Shown here: piece after piece, positions 10,501 to 19,140 of the stretch
How positions within the stretch are numbered: position 1 is the first letter of the stretch
Layout of the letters: every line of letters begins with the position of its first letter
Assembly (NCBI RefSeq): GCF_900102015.1
Contig: NZ_FNAT01000005.1
Location: forward strand, 111,273-175,272
Direction: 5' to 3'
From: Limimaricola pyoseonensis
GTDB lineage: Bacteria > Pseudomonadota > Alphaproteobacteria > Rhodobacterales > Rhodobacteraceae
DNA: 64,000 bases
The notes under the pieces: generated by a model
The model's database searches: none
The model's input: only the letters and a program-made list of their open reading frames with translations
Told to the model about the DNA's origin: nothing
Program-made: the position numbers and the translations under genes

Positions 10501-10992
10501 CTAGTTGATGCGCGGGTCGTCCGCCTCGTCGACATAGATCACGTCGAACGGGCCGGTGCCGTTGATCTGCACCACGGTCTCCTCCTCGGCCCAGGCGAAA
10601 TGCGGATGCCCGGCCGGGATGTGCACGAAGCCGCCCGCCGCCATCGGGGTGGCGGCGCTCTTGTCGTGGCTCTCGCCGGTCGCCATGCCGAAGCGGCCCG
10701 AGACGACGGTGACATTTTCCGCCTTGGAATGGCGGTGCGGCGGCACCTCGTAGCCCGCCGGGAACTTCAGGCGGATCACGAAGGGGCCCTCCTCGGCCGG
10801 GCTGCCGAACAGCACCGCGATCTGCGCGCCCTCGGGCAGCGTCGCGGGGCCGGGCTGGAAGCTCACCGCCTCGGGCGGCAGCAGCACGTGCTCGCCGCTC
10901 TCGGCGAAGCTCGGGACGACCTGCCAGCTGGTCCAGATCGCGGCGGCGACGATCATGAGCAGGGCGCGGGGGGAAACGAGGAACTGGATCAT
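10501..10992 (-). CDS. Exported cupin-domain protein
   Basis: A 163-residue protein with an N-terminal signal sequence (hydrophobic LLMIVAAAIWTSW, cleavage likely after SFA near residue 30) and one cupin barrel. Metal-binding cupin motif 1 is visible as PPHRHSKAENVTVVSG, and motif 2 as GGFVHIPAGHPHFAW. The ATG at 10992 has GGAG seven bases upstream; longer in-frame starts lack both a good ribosome site and a signal sequence at the N-terminus. It is divergent from an HxlR regulator at 11224, which suggests that regulator controls it. Enzymatic role unknown; periplasmic single-domain cupins are often metal-dependent isomerases, oxygenases or sensors. Confidence 0.82.
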   Translation of the reverse strand: MIQFLVSPRALLMIVAAAIWTSWQVVPSFAESGEHVLLPPEAVSFQPGPATLPEGAQIAVLFGSPAEEGPFVIRLKFPAGYEVPPHRHSKAENVTVVSGRFGMATGESHDKSAATPMAAGGFVHIPAGHPHFAWAEEETVVQINGTGPFDVIYVDEADDPRIN

Positions 10993-11145
10993 GACGGGCT
11001 CCATCCGGAGTGGCCCGGCCGGCCGCGCGCCGGTGCGGGCGGGCTGCGTTCGTCGGGTGCGGCACCGACCCCCGCGCGAGGGACCGGCCGCCCGATTCCC
11101 GCACAATGCGCCCTTGGGCGGCCGCTGACGAGTGCAGGAACTGTA

Positions 11146-11175
11146 TCACCCAATGGGTGAGGCAGGCTGCCTGCC
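11146..11175. promoter_or_regulatory. Two abutting 15-bp palindromes between cupin and HxlR genes
   Basis: TCACCCA-A-TGGGTGA (11146-11160) and GGCAGGC-T-GCCTGCC (11161-11175) are each perfect inverted repeats with seven-base arms around one centre base. They touch each other, with centres 15 bp apart. They lie in the 231-bp divergent region, 49-78 bp upstream of the HxlR start. HxlR/MarR-type dimers bind palindromes of this size, so one or both are candidate operators for the flanking genes. Confidence 0.5.
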
Positions 11176-11223
11176 TGCAACGTGATATGCTGGCGCCTGC
11201 CCGGTGGGGCGTGGGGACGGGTC

Positions 11224-11916
11224 ATGAGCCAGGACAGCTACCACCAGTTCTGCCCGGTCGCGATGGCGGCGGAGGTGCTGTGCAAGCGCTGGACGATGCT
11301 GCTCGTGCGCGAGCTGGTGGCCGGCTCGACCCGGTTCAACGACCTGCGCCGCGGCGTGCCGCGCATGTCGCCGACGCTTCTGTCGCAGCGCCTCAAGGAG
11401 CTGGAGGCGGCCGGCGTGCTGATGCGCGAGCCGGCGCCGGGGGAGCCCGCGATCAGCGAGTACCGCCTGACCCCGGCGGGAGAGGACCTCGCCCCGGTGG
11501 TGCAGGCGATGGGGGCCTGGGGCCAGCGCTGGATCGAGGCCAGCGTCTCGCTGCGCAATCTCGACGCCTCGCTGCTGATGTGGGACATGCGCCGCAACCT
11601 CGACCCGGCGCCGCTGCCGCGCCGCCGGGTGACGGTCAGGTTCCGCTACCCCGAGCTGCCCGCCAGCCGGCGCGACTACTGGCTGGTGGTGGAGCCCGAT
11701 GGCGCGGTCGATCTCTGCGCCGCCGATCCCGGCTTCGAGGTCGATCTCTTCGTCACAACGGACCTGCGCACCATGACGGCGGTGTGGATGGGTCTGGAAA
11801 CGCTCGAGCAGGCCGGGATGAAGATCGCGCTCGACGGCTCGCGCGAGCTGGCCGCCACGATGCGGCGCTGGCTCGGCTTCAGCGTGTTCGCGCGGGAGCC
11901 GAAGCTGGCGGGCTGA
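11224..11916 (+). CDS. HxlR-family regulator with C-terminal SCP2-like domain
   Basis: A 230-residue regulator. Residues about 10-100 form the HxlR winged helix (FCPVAMAAEVLCKRWTMLLV, then GVPRMSPTLLSQRLKELEAAGVL). The second half (about 115-225) resembles a sterol-carrier-type ligand domain, as in the longer HxlR proteins of Proteobacteria. Cys9 lies just before the HTH, and Cys19 follows it, the former in the position used by thiol-sensing relatives. The ATG at 11224 was chosen because it gives the standard N-terminus. Divergence from the exported cupin gene and two palindromes between them suggest local control. Ligand unknown. Confidence 0.87.
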   Translation: MSQDSYHQFCPVAMAAEVLCKRWTMLLVRELVAGSTRFNDLRRGVPRMSPTLLSQRLKELEAAGVLMREPAPGEPAISEYRLTPAGEDLAPVVQAMGAWGQRWIEASVSLRNLDASLLMWDMRRNLDPAPLPRRRVTVRFRYPELPASRRDYWLVVEPDGAVDLCAADPGFEVDLFVTTDLRTMTAVWMGLETLEQAGMKIALDGSRELAATMRRWLGFSVFAREPKLAG

Positions 11917-11958
11917 GCCGCGACGCCGCGGGGCGATCCGGGGGACCGGGATCGCGGC

Positions 11959-12360
11959 TCAGACCCCGGCCTTCTCCACCCGCTCGGCCAGCGCCTCGGC
12001 CCGGGCGGTCATCTCGGCCAGCATCTCGACCAGGCCGTGCGGGATCACCGGCACCTCGACGCGCTCGGGCTCGGCCCGCGCCTTGCCCAGCGCCGCCTCT
12101 GTGTGGGTCAGCCGGCGCTCGACCTGGTTGACATGCGCCTCGGCGGCGCGCAGCCGGTCCTCGAGCCCCGCCGCCCGGTCGGCCAGCATCAGCCCGGCCA
12201 TCAAGAGCATCTTGCCCTCGGGCATCCGGCCGGTCTGGTCGACCAGCGTCTGCGCCTCGTCGTCGAGCAGCCGCGCCGCGGCCTCGAGATAGGGCTCCTC
12301 GCCCGGCTGGCAGGCCACGGTGAAGGCGCGGCCGCCGACGGAGATCTCGACCTGCGGCAT
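11959..12360 (-). CDS. zapA: Cell division protein ZapA
   Basis: ZapA cross-links FtsZ filaments at the division site. The 133-residue protein begins with the family's QVEISVGGRAFTVAC beta-strand domain. It continues with YLEAAARLLDDEAQTL, then MLLMAGLMLADRAAGLEDRL, and ends in a long coiled coil. The ATG at 12360 overlaps the stop of the upstream coiled-coil gene as ATGA, so the two are co-translated. Divergent from tkt. The longer open frame reaching 15129 on this strand is the shadow of tkt. Confidence 0.92.
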   Translation of the reverse strand: MPQVEISVGGRAFTVACQPGEEPYLEAAARLLDDEAQTLVDQTGRMPEGKMLLMAGLMLADRAAGLEDRLRAAEAHVNQVERRLTHTEAALGKARAEPERVEVPVIPHGLVEMLAEMTARAEALAERVEKAGV

Positions 12361-12821
12361 CACTCGTTCTCCTCGACCAGGGGTTTCAGTTCCGACAGCA
12401 CGGCATCGAGCTCGGCCACCTCGGCCTCGCGCGCGGCCTTGAGCGCGTCGAGCTCGGCCGCCATGGCGCGGTCGATCAGCTCGGGATCGGTCAGCTCGGC
12501 CTCCATCGCCTCGCGCAGCGCCGAGGCGACGTCGCGCAGCTCGGCGTTGGAGCGGCGCAGCACCTGCAGCTGGCCGTCGAGATCGACCATCTGCGCGGTC
12601 TGCGCCTCGATCCGGGCCTCGAGCGCGGCGAGCCGGCCGTCCTGGTCGGCCTTGAGCGCGCTGAGCCGGCTCTCGAGCTCGGCATTGGCCGATTGCTGCT
12701 GGCTCAGCTCGGCGCTCAGCCGCGCATCCTCGCGCGTGCCGCCCTCGATCCGGTCGAGCCCGCGGCCGATCCGGTCCAGCGCCGCCGAGAGACGGCTTTC
12801 CAATTCGGTGATCTCGGTCAT
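12360..12821 (-). CDS. Coiled-coil protein encoded with ZapA (possible ZauP-like partner)
   Basis: A 153-residue, mostly helical and acidic protein. Heptad-like patterns run almost from end to end (TEITELESRLSAALDRI, then ELESRLSALKADQDGRLAAL). There are no cysteines, no signal sequence and no membrane segment. Its stop overlaps the zapA start as ATGA. In Caulobacter, zapA is co-encoded with a coiled-coil protein, ZauP, that acts with ZapA at the Z-ring. The same arrangement suggests a comparable division partner here, but the sequence is low in distinguishing motifs and this is inference from context. Confidence 0.72.
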   Translation of the reverse strand: MTEITELESRLSAALDRIGRGLDRIEGGTREDARLSAELSQQQSANAELESRLSALKADQDGRLAALEARIEAQTAQMVDLDGQLQVLRRSNAELRDVASALREAMEAELTDPELIDRAMAAELDALKAAREAEVAELDAVLSELKPLVEENE

Positions 12822-13062
12822 CTCGCCCCTGCCTGCCTGCCCCGGCCGCCGCGCGCCGGGCCGCTGGCCGGCCCCGGCGCGTCGAATCGAGCCGCGTTCC
12901 GAGAGAACCTAGACCAGCCCCCCGCGGCCCGCAAACCGCACGAATCCGCGCTCCTCCCCCGCGGGCGCGCGAGGCGCCGCGCTTGAACTCGCGCCGCCCG
13001 CCTGCCAATACCTGCGCGACGGGGGCCGCGGGCGCGGCCCCGGCCCAAACCGGAGGACACCC

Positions 13063-15078
13063 ATGGACATCGCTGCCCTGCGCGAGAAGCACCCGGAGCA
13101 CTGGCGGACCGCCGCGGCCATCCGCACGCTGACGCTCGACGCCGTCGCCGCCGCCAATTCCGGCCATTCCGGCATGCCGATGGGCATGGCCGACGTGGCG
13201 ACCGTGCTGTTCGGCAAGCACGCGACCTTCGACCCCAAGGCGCCCGACTGGGCCGACCGCGACCGCTTCATCCTGTCGGTCGGCCACGGCTCGATGCTGC
13301 TCTACTCGGTGCTGCACCTGACCGGCTACGACGAGGTGCCGCTGGAGGAGATCAAGAACTTCCGCCAGTGGGGCTCGAAGACCGCCGGCCACCCCGAGAG
13401 CGAGTATCTCGCCGGCGTCGAGACCACCACCGGCCCGCTCGGCCAGGGCATCGCCAACTCCGTGGGCTTCGCCATCGCCGAGGAGATGCTGCGCGCCAAG
13501 TACGGCCGCAAGATCGTCGATCACTACACTTGGGTGATGGCCGGCGACGGCTGCCTGATGGAGGGCGTGAGCCAGGAGGCGATCGCGCTCGCGGGCATGC
13601 AGAAGCTGTCGAAGCTGATCGTCTTCTTCGACGACAACGGCATCACCATCGACGGCAAGGTCTCGATCGCCGACGTCACCGACCAGGCCAAGCGCTTCGA
13701 GGCCTCGGGCTGGCACGTGCAGTCGATCGACGGGCACGACCCGGAGGCGATCGACGCCGCGATCGAGGCCGCCAAGGCCGATGACCGCCCCTCGATGATC
13801 GCCTGCAAGACCCACATCGCGCTGGGCTCGTCCGCGCAGGACACCGCCAAGGGCCACGGTGCGCTGACCGACGCCAAGCTGATCGCCGACACCAAGGCCG
13901 CCTATGGCTGGGAGCACGGCCCCTTCGAGATCCCCGCCGACGTCAAGTCGACCTGGGAGAAGATGGGCGAGCGCGGCGCCAAGGCGCATGCCGAGTGGAA
14001 GGAGCGCTTCGCGGAGCTGTCCGAGCGCAAGCAGGCCGAGTTCGAGCGCGCCTTCGCGCGCGAGACCCCGAAGGCGCTGGCCTCGAAGATCCGCAGCTTC
14101 AAGAAGCAGGCCGTGGAAGAGGCCAAGTCGGTCGCGACCCGCAAGTCGTCGGAGATGGCGCTCGGCGTCATCAACCCAGTGATGACCGAGACGGTGGGCG
14201 GCTCGGCCGACCTGACCGGCTCGAACAACACCAAGTCCGGCGACATGGAGGTGTTCGGCCCCGACAACCGCAAGGGCCGCTACATCCATTACGGCATCCG
14301 CGAGCACGGCATGGCGGCGGTGATGAACGGCATCTCGCTGCATGGCGGCCTGCGGCCCTATGGCGGCACCTTCATGGCCTTCACCGACTATGCCCGCGGC
14401 GCGATGCGGCTCAGCTCGCTGATGCACCAGCCGGTGGTCTACGTGATGACGCACGACTCGATCGGCCTCGGCGAAGACGGCCCGACCCACCAGCCGGTCG
14501 AGCACCTGTCGATGCTGCGCGCCACGCCCAACACCTACGTGTTCCGCCCCGCAGACACGGTCGAGACCGCCGAGGCCTGGGAGATCGCGCTGTCGACCGC
14601 CGACCGGCCCTCGGTGCTGGCGCTGAGCCGCCAGAACCTCGCGCCGGTGCGGACCGAGCACAAGACCAAGAACCTCAGCCAGCAGGGCGCCTACGTGCTG
14701 CGCGAGGCCGGCGAGAAGCGCCGGGCGATCCTCATGGCCTCGGGCTCCGAGGTCGAGATCGCGGTCAAGGCGCGCGAGATCCTCGAGGCCGAGGGCATCG
14801 GCGTGCGCGTGGTCTCTGTGCCCTGCATGGAGCTCTTCGCCGCGCAGGACGAGGCCTACCGCAAGCGCGTGCTGCCCGCAGGGCCGGTGCGGGTCGCGGT
14901 CGAGGCCGGCGTGCGCCAGAGCTGGGACCGCCTGCTGCTGGGCGAGCGCGGCCGCGAGCAGAAGGCCGGCTTCGTCGGCATGGAGGGCTTCGGCGCCTCC
15001 GCCCCGGCCGAGACACTCTACAAGGAGTTCGGCATCACCGCCGAGGCCGTGGCCGAGAAGGTGAAGTCGCTGCTCTGA
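13063..15078 (+). CDS. tkt: Transketolase
   Basis: Transketolase moves two-carbon units between sugar phosphates with thiamine diphosphate, in the pentose phosphate pathway or Calvin cycle. The 671-residue protein has the N-terminal [16 protein letters not shown] and [12 protein letters not shown]. The thiamine diphosphate site is [10 protein letters not shown] continuing to DDNGITID. The pyrimidine domain shows [13 protein letters not shown] and [19 protein letters not shown]. Length is standard. CGGAGGACACCC provides a ribosome site before the ATG at 13063. A 22-base palindrome with a T-run follows the stop. The order zapA / tkt / gap is typical of Rhodobacterales. Confidence 0.98.
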   Translation: MDIAALREKHPEHWRTAAAIRTLTLDAVAAANSGHSGMPMGMADVATVLFGKHATFDPKAPDWADRDRFILSVGHGSMLLYSVLHLTGYDEVPLEEIKNFRQWGSKTAGHPESEYLAGVETTTGPLGQGIANSVGFAIAEEMLRAKYGRKIVDHYTWVMAGDGCLMEGVSQEAIALAGMQKLSKLIVFFDDNGITIDGKVSIADVTDQAKRFEASGWHVQSIDGHDPEAIDAAIEAAKADDRPSMIACKTHIALGSSAQDTAKGHGALTDAKLIADTKAAYGWEHGPFEIPADVKSTWEKMGERGAKAHAEWKERFAELSERKQAEFERAFARETPKALASKIRSFKKQAVEEAKSVATRKSSEMALGVINPVMTETVGGSADLTGSNNTKSGDMEVFGPDNRKGRYIHYGIREHGMAAVMNGISLHGGLRPYGGTFMAFTDYARGAMRLSSLMHQPVVYVMTHDSIGLGEDGPTHQPVEHLSMLRATPNTYVFRPADTVETAEAWEIALSTADRPSVLALSRQNLAPVRTEHKTKNLSQQGAYVLREAGEKRRAILMASGSEVEIAVKAREILEAEGIGVRVVSVPCMELFAAQDEAYRKRVLPAGPVRVAVEAGVRQSWDRLLLGERGREQKAGFVGMEGFGASAPAETLYKEFGITAEAVAEKVKSLL

Positions 15079-15550
15079 GACGGCAGATCCATCGACGGAA
15101 AGGGCGGCCCGCGGGCCGCCCTTTTTCATGCGCGGCCCGTGGGCCGCGCCGCCACGCGATCCGCCCCGCCCCGGCCACGGCCAGCGCGAGGCAACCGCCG
15201 GCGATGGCCCAGTTCTTGACGAAGATCGTCATCTGCCACGGGTCTGACGGGATCAGGTGGAAAAACGAGGTGAGCCCGCAATAGGCCGCGAGCGACAGCG
15301 CCACGGGCCGCACCGCCAGCCCGAGCGCCAGCGCCGCCCCGGCCGCCGCGTTGTAGGCCAACGCCGCCCAGACCAGACCGCCCGGCAGCCGCCAGCCCGC
15401 CAGCAGCCCCGCCACCTGCCCCGGTTCGAGCGCCTTCTGCGCCGCGCCGCCCAGGAACAGCGCCGCGATGAGCAGCCGCCCGGCCAGAAGCAGCCAGTCG
15501 TCGGCCCGCGCCGCCCCGCCCCCTTGCCTCGATGCCATACTCGATGCCAT
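15035..15550 (-). CDS. DoxX-family membrane protein
   Basis: A 171-residue protein with four predicted membrane helices typical of Dox[21 protein letters not shown] with [18 protein letters not shown] after it, then [35 protein letters not shown], and [18 protein letters not shown]. DoxX proteins are small quinone-linked or redox-associated membrane proteins of varied role. The ATG at 15550 has GGGAG eight bases upstream; a second ATG four codons on is possible. The last 35 or so residues are arginine/proline-rich and are encoded by the tkt terminator and the final 44 bases of tkt in antisense. This makes the true C-terminus suspicious: either a degraded stop codon or a genuine convergent overlap. 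Confidence 0.75.
   Translation of the reverse strand: MASSMASRQGGGAARADDWLLLAGRLLIAALFLGGAAQKALEPGQVAGLLAGWRLPGGLVWAALAYNAAAGAALALGLAVRPVALSLAAYCGLTSFFHLIPSDPWQMTIFVKNWAIAGGCLALAVAGAGRIAWRRGPRAAHEKGRPAGRPFRRWICRLRAATSPSRPRPRR
15098..15126 (+). terminator. Rho-independent terminator of tkt
   Basis: Perfect 22-base palindrome (15101-15122) of an 11-pair stem with no spare loop bases, followed by a run of T residues to 15126. The DoxX frame on the other strand reads through it. Confidence 0.85.
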
Positions 15551-15761
15551 GCCGCCTGCTCCCGTCCCGGTGCCGCCAAGCCTAGCGCCCGCGGCGGCGG
15601 CGGCCATCGCGGCGCGCCGCCCGGCCCGCGCGAAAGCGGGCGCCGTTGGCGCAAACGGCAGCGCTCACGGCGTCGCGCGGGCGTGATCTGCGGTTGACGC
15701 CGCGCCGCAAATGCCGATCTTGGCGCCGAACCCATTGCCCGGCAATTCCGAGGAGACTCCC

Positions 15762-16763
15762 ATGGCTGTCAAGGTTGCAATCAACGGCTTCGGCCGCATC
15801 GGGCGCAACGTCCTGCGCGGCATCATCGAATCCGGCCGCACCGACATCGAGGTCGTCGCGATCAACGATCTCGGCCCGGTCGAGACCAATGCCCACCTGC
15901 TGCGCTACGACAGCGTGCATGGCCGCTTCCCGGCCGAGGTGAAGGTCGGCGAGGACACCATCGATGTCGGCCGCGGCCCGATCCGCGTCACCGCGATCCG
16001 CGATCCGAAGGAGCTGCCCTGGTCCGACGTCGACGTGGCGCTGGAATGCACCGGCATCTTCGTCACCCACGAGAAGGCGGCGCTGCATCTCGAGAACGGC
16101 TCGAAGCGGGTGCTGGTCTCCGCGCCCTGCTCGGGCGCCGAGAAGACCATCGTCTTCGGCGTCAACCACGAGAGCCTGACCGCCGAGGACAAGGTCGTCT
16201 CGAACGCGTCCTGCACCACCAACTGCCTCGCCCCGGTGGCCAAGGTCCTGAACGACGCCATCGGCATCGAGAAGGGCTTCATGACCACGATCCACAGCTA
16301 CACCGGCGACCAGCCGACGCTGGACACGATGCACAAGGATCTCTACCGCGCCCGCGCCGCCGGCCTGTCGATGATCCCGACCTCGACCGGTGCCGCCAAG
16401 GCCGTGGGCCTCGCCCTGCCCGAACTGAACGGCAAGCTCGACGGCGTGGCGATCCGCGTCCCCACCCCGAACGTCTCGGTCGTCGACCTGACCTTCGTGG
16501 CGGCGCGCGAGACCACCGTGGAGGAGATCAACGAGGCGATCCGCAAGGCCGCCGACGGCCCGCTCAAGGGCATCCTCGGCTACACCGACGAGAAGCTGGT
16601 CAGCTCGGACTTCAACCACGACCCGCACAGCTCGGTGTTCCACACCGACCAGACCAAGGTCATGGAAGGCACCATGTGCCGCATCCTGAGCTGGTACGAC
16701 AACGAGTGGGGCTTCTCGAACCGCATGGCCGACACCGCCGTGGCGCTCGGCAAGCTGGGCTGA
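15762..16763 (+). CDS. gap: Glyceraldehyde-3-phosphate dehydrogenase
   Basis: A 333-residue phosphorylating GAPDH, acting in glycolysis and gluconeogenesis or the Calvin cycle. It opens with [16 protein letters not shown]. The acidic residue after the second strand (AINDLG) predicts NAD as cofactor. The catalytic Cys151 is in [12 protein letters not shown], and the C-terminal [12 protein letters not shown] is invariant in the family. The ATG at 15762 follows GAGGAGACTCCC; the frame is open 17 codons upstream without likeness. It follows tkt on the same strand, with the convergent DoxX gene between. A clean terminator overlaps the end of the convergent extensin gene. Confidence 0.98.
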   Translation: MAVKVAINGFGRIGRNVLRGIIESGRTDIEVVAINDLGPVETNAHLLRYDSVHGRFPAEVKVGEDTIDVGRGPIRVTAIRDPKELPWSDVDVALECTGIFVTHEKAALHLENGSKRVLVSAPCSGAEKTIVFGVNHESLTAEDKVVSNASCTTNCLAPVAKVLNDAIGIEKGFMTTIHSYTGDQPTLDTMHKDLYRARAAGLSMIPTSTGAAKAVGLALPELNGKLDGVAIRVPTPNVSVVDLTFVAARETTVEEINEAIRKAADGPLKGILGYTDEKLVSSDFNHDPHSSVFHTDQTKVMEGTMCRILSWYDNEWGFSNRMADTAVALGKLG

Positions 16764-16785
16764 TCGCCCGCCCGCTCCAAGACGG

Positions 16786-16811
16786 AAAGGCCGCCCTCGG
16801 GCGGCCTTTTT
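16786..16811. terminator. Bidirectional terminator between gap and the extensin-like gene
   Basis: GGCCGCCC (16789-16796) and GGGCGGCC (16799-16806) form an eight-pair stem with AAA before and TTTTT after, so it can work on both strands. The last T is shared with the extensin-like stop codon. Confidence 0.85.
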
Positions 16812-17746
16812 CATTGGCAGAGCCGGAAGCCGCCGTTGCGCGCCTTGACGTCGAGATGCAGGTGGTCGGCATGGGCGGCGTCGGTGCCGGGGCCGAGCAC
16901 GGTGGTGAATTCGAGGCAGGCGGTGGCGCGCACCGCGTCCTGGAAGGCCTCGGCCATGGTGCCGTCGCGCTCGCGCGGCTCGACCGCGACGGGCGCGCCC
17001 TCCGCGAACTCGAACCCCATCACGTCGACGGCGTTGCCGAAGGCGTGCTCGGACAGAGTTCCGGCATCGGAACTGCGGCCGCGGCAATTGTAGGTCGTGC
17101 CATGGCTGATCGCGGTCAGCGCGCCGCGTCCGAGCCGTTCGGCGGCGGGCTCGATGAAACCCGCGCTCCAGCGCGCCAACGCCAGCGCCGTCTCGCAGCG
17201 CATCGGTGCGGGCGGCGACAGCGCCACGCCGGGCCGCACCGCCGAGAGCCGCAGCGGGTGGTCGATGCCGCAATCGGCCACCTCCGGGTCCGTCACCGGG
17301 TCGACCTCCTCCCAGACCGCGCCCAGCGCGTCGAGTGCGGCGCGGCAGGCGGCGCGATCGGCCTCCGAGGCGGCGAGTTGCGCGCGCACGGGCGGGTCGG
17401 TGTCCTCCGGGGTTTCGGCGGCCTCGGCATCCGCGCCTTCGCCGGTCTCCGCCGGCGTATCGGCGCCGGGCGCGTCCTCAGGGGCCTCGTCCGCGGCCTC
17501 GGCCTCCGCCCCGGGCGCGTCGTCGGGTGCCTCGTCCGCGGCCTCCGCATCCGCCTCGCCCGCGCCATCCTCGGCCTCGGCAGCATCCTCCGAGGCCTCT
17601 TCCGACCCGGCCGCCCCCTGCGCGGCATCGGCCGCCTCGCCCAGCCCCTCGGGGCGGGGCTCGGGCAGCGGCACGGTCTCGGGCGTCGTCTCCTGCGCCG
17701 CCGCCGGCAGGGCCAGCAGCGTCAGCGCCAGTACCGCCCCCCTCAT
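16811..17746 (-). CDS. Secreted extensin-like family protein with acidic alanine-rich linker
   Basis: A 311-residue exported protein. It has a signal peptide (about residues 1-18, cleavage near AAAQ). A low-complexity linker (about 20-115) is almost only Ala, Glu, Asp and Pro, with an internal 15-residue repeat ADEAPDDAPGAEAEA. The C-terminal extensin-like domain carries SEHAFGNAVDVMGFEF and HADHLHLDV, histidine/aspartate motifs like those of VanY/MepA-type zinc peptidases. Cysteines at ADCGIDH, MRCETAL, YNCRGR, TACLEF and the terminal LCQ suggest disulfides. The start overlaps the stop of the L,D-transpeptidase gene as ATGA. A role in remodelling peptidoglycan cross-links is inferred from fold and partner. 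Confidence 0.85.
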   Translation of the reverse strand: MRGAVLALTLLALPAAAQETTPETVPLPEPRPEGLGEAADAAQGAAGSEEASEDAAEAEDGAGEADAEAADEAPDDAPGAEAEAADEAPEDAPGADTPAETGEGADAEAAETPEDTDPPVRAQLAASEADRAACRAALDALGAVWEEVDPVTDPEVADCGIDHPLRLSAVRPGVALSPPAPMRCETALALARWSAGFIEPAAERLGRGALTAISHGTTYNCRGRSSDAGTLSEHAFGNAVDVMGFEFAEGAPVAVEPRERDGTMAEAFQDAVRATACLEFTTVLGPGTDAAHADHLHLDVKARNGGFRLCQ

Positions 17747-19062
17747 TCGACGAACTCGACCGTGACGCCCTCGGAGACGAGGTGGGCCAGCTCCTCGACG
17801 TCCCAGTTGGTCAGCCGCACGCAGCCATGACTGGCGGCGTCGAAGATCGAATCCGGGTCGGAGGTGCCGTGCAGGCCGTAGGTCTCCTGCGACAGGTCGA
17901 TCCAGACCGAGCCCACGGGCCCGTTCGGCCCCGGCGGCAGGATCAGCGTCTCGTCGTTGTCGCCCTGCTGGAAGTTCACGTCGGGGCGGTAGGTGTAGGT
18001 CGGCTCCATCGCCACCGCGACCACCTCGACCGTGCCGGAGGGCGAGGGCGTCTGGTCCGAGCCGATGGTGACGGGGTAGTTCACCACCATCCGCCCCTCG
18101 GCGTCGAAGCCGGCGAGACGGTTGCTTTGCTTGCGCACCTCGATCCGCGCCACCCGCGTCTCGGCGCGCGGGCCGGGGTCGGCGACGGTGATGCTCTCAC
18201 CCTCGGCCCATGTCGCGCCGGGGTTCAGCTCCTTCAGGAAGCCCTCGTCCATGTGGAAGCGCTCGGCCAGCTTCTCGGCGGTGCTGGCGTAGCCCAGCCG
18301 CTGCATCTCGGCGAGCTTGGCGTAATCCTCGGGCAGCGGCGGGTTCAGGCCCGAGACGTCCTCGGCGGTGATCGTGTAGGCGCTGAGCACCGGCCCTGTC
18401 GCGGTGCCGCCCAGCGCCTGCCAGACCTCAGGGTCGAGCTCGCCGTCCACGGCCAGCCCCTCGCGCGTCTCGAAGGCGGCGATGGCGCTCTGGCTCATGC
18501 CGCCCTTCCAGCCGTCGATCACGCCGGGCGAGACATGCGCGCGGTCGAGCAGGATCTGCAGCTTGGCGGTCAGGGCCGACTGGCCCTCGGGCAGCGGGCC
18601 GCCCTGGTAGGTGGCGGCCTCGATCTCGTTCGGCGTCGGCGCGCCGTCGGAGGCCTGCCCGGCCCCGGGCAGGCTGATCGCGCCGTTCTCGACCGGCGCG
18701 GCCTCGGGCGCGGGCTGGCCGAGCATGCGCAGCGTCTCGGGCTGGGCGTTGCTGGAGGCGGGCGGCATGGTGGGTTGCGGCTGGGCAGGGTCGCCCTGCC
18801 CCGGCTGCGGCTGCGCCGGTTGTGTCTGCGTCTGCGCGGTGCCGGATGCGCCAGCCTCGCCCTGCGGCGCGGGGGCCTCCGTCGCGGCTGCCCCGGCCTC
18901 GCCCTGCGGCGTGGCCGGTTCGCCGCCGCTCTGTTCCAGCACCCGGCGGGTCTCTTCCGCGATCTGCGCGGGATCGGTCGAGCCCTCTTGCGCGGTCGCG
19001 CCGGCGGCGGCAAGGGCGAGCGTCGCGGCGGAGAGGGTCAGGGATAGGCGGCTGGCGGTCAT
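17743..19062 (-). CDS. L,D-transpeptidase (YkuD family) with peptidoglycan-binding-like domain
   Basis: A 439-residue exported enzyme that would form 3-3 peptidoglycan cross-links or attach proteins to the wall. It has a signal peptide (about 1-25). A glutamine/proline/alanine-rich linker (about 30-130) follows. A peptidoglycan-binding-like helical part includes LQILLDRAHVSPGVIDGWKGG and FETREGLAVDGELD. A short YASTAEKLAERFHMDEGFLKELNPG module may be LysM-like. The C-terminal catalytic domain shows HGTSDPDSIFDAASHGCVRL, with Cys414 as nucleophile in HGCVR. It is co-translated with the downstream extensin-like gene. A 78-base gap separates it from coaD. Confidence 0.93.
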   Translation of the reverse strand: MTASRLSLTLSAATLALAAAGATAQEGSTDPAQIAEETRRVLEQSGGEPATPQGEAGAAATEAPAPQGEAGASGTAQTQTQPAQPQPGQGDPAQPQPTMPPASSNAQPETLRMLGQPAPEAAPVENGAISLPGAGQASDGAPTPNEIEAATYQGGPLPEGQSALTAKLQILLDRAHVSPGVIDGWKGGMSQSAIAAFETREGLAVDGELDPEVWQALGGTATGPVLSAYTITAEDVSGLNPPLPEDYAKLAEMQRLGYASTAEKLAERFHMDEGFLKELNPGATWAEGESITVADPGPRAETRVARIEVRKQSNRLAGFDAEGRMVVNYPVTIGSDQTPSPSGTVEVVAVAMEPTYTYRPDVNFQQGDNDETLILPPGPNGPVGSVWIDLSQETYGLHGTSDPDSIFDAASHGCVRLTNWDVEELAHLVSEGVTVEFVE

Positions 19063-19140
19063 GTCGGTCTCCTGCGGATCGTCGCAGGTCCAACGCCGCC
19101 GCGGCCCGTGGGGTCCGGTGGGATCCGGACCGGGAGCGCC

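Noticed and set aside
11959-15129. Single minus-strand frame joining zapA to an antisense tkt extension
   Set aside because: Only the last 133 codons resemble a protein family (ZapA); the rest is antisense to tkt and the coiled-coil gene.
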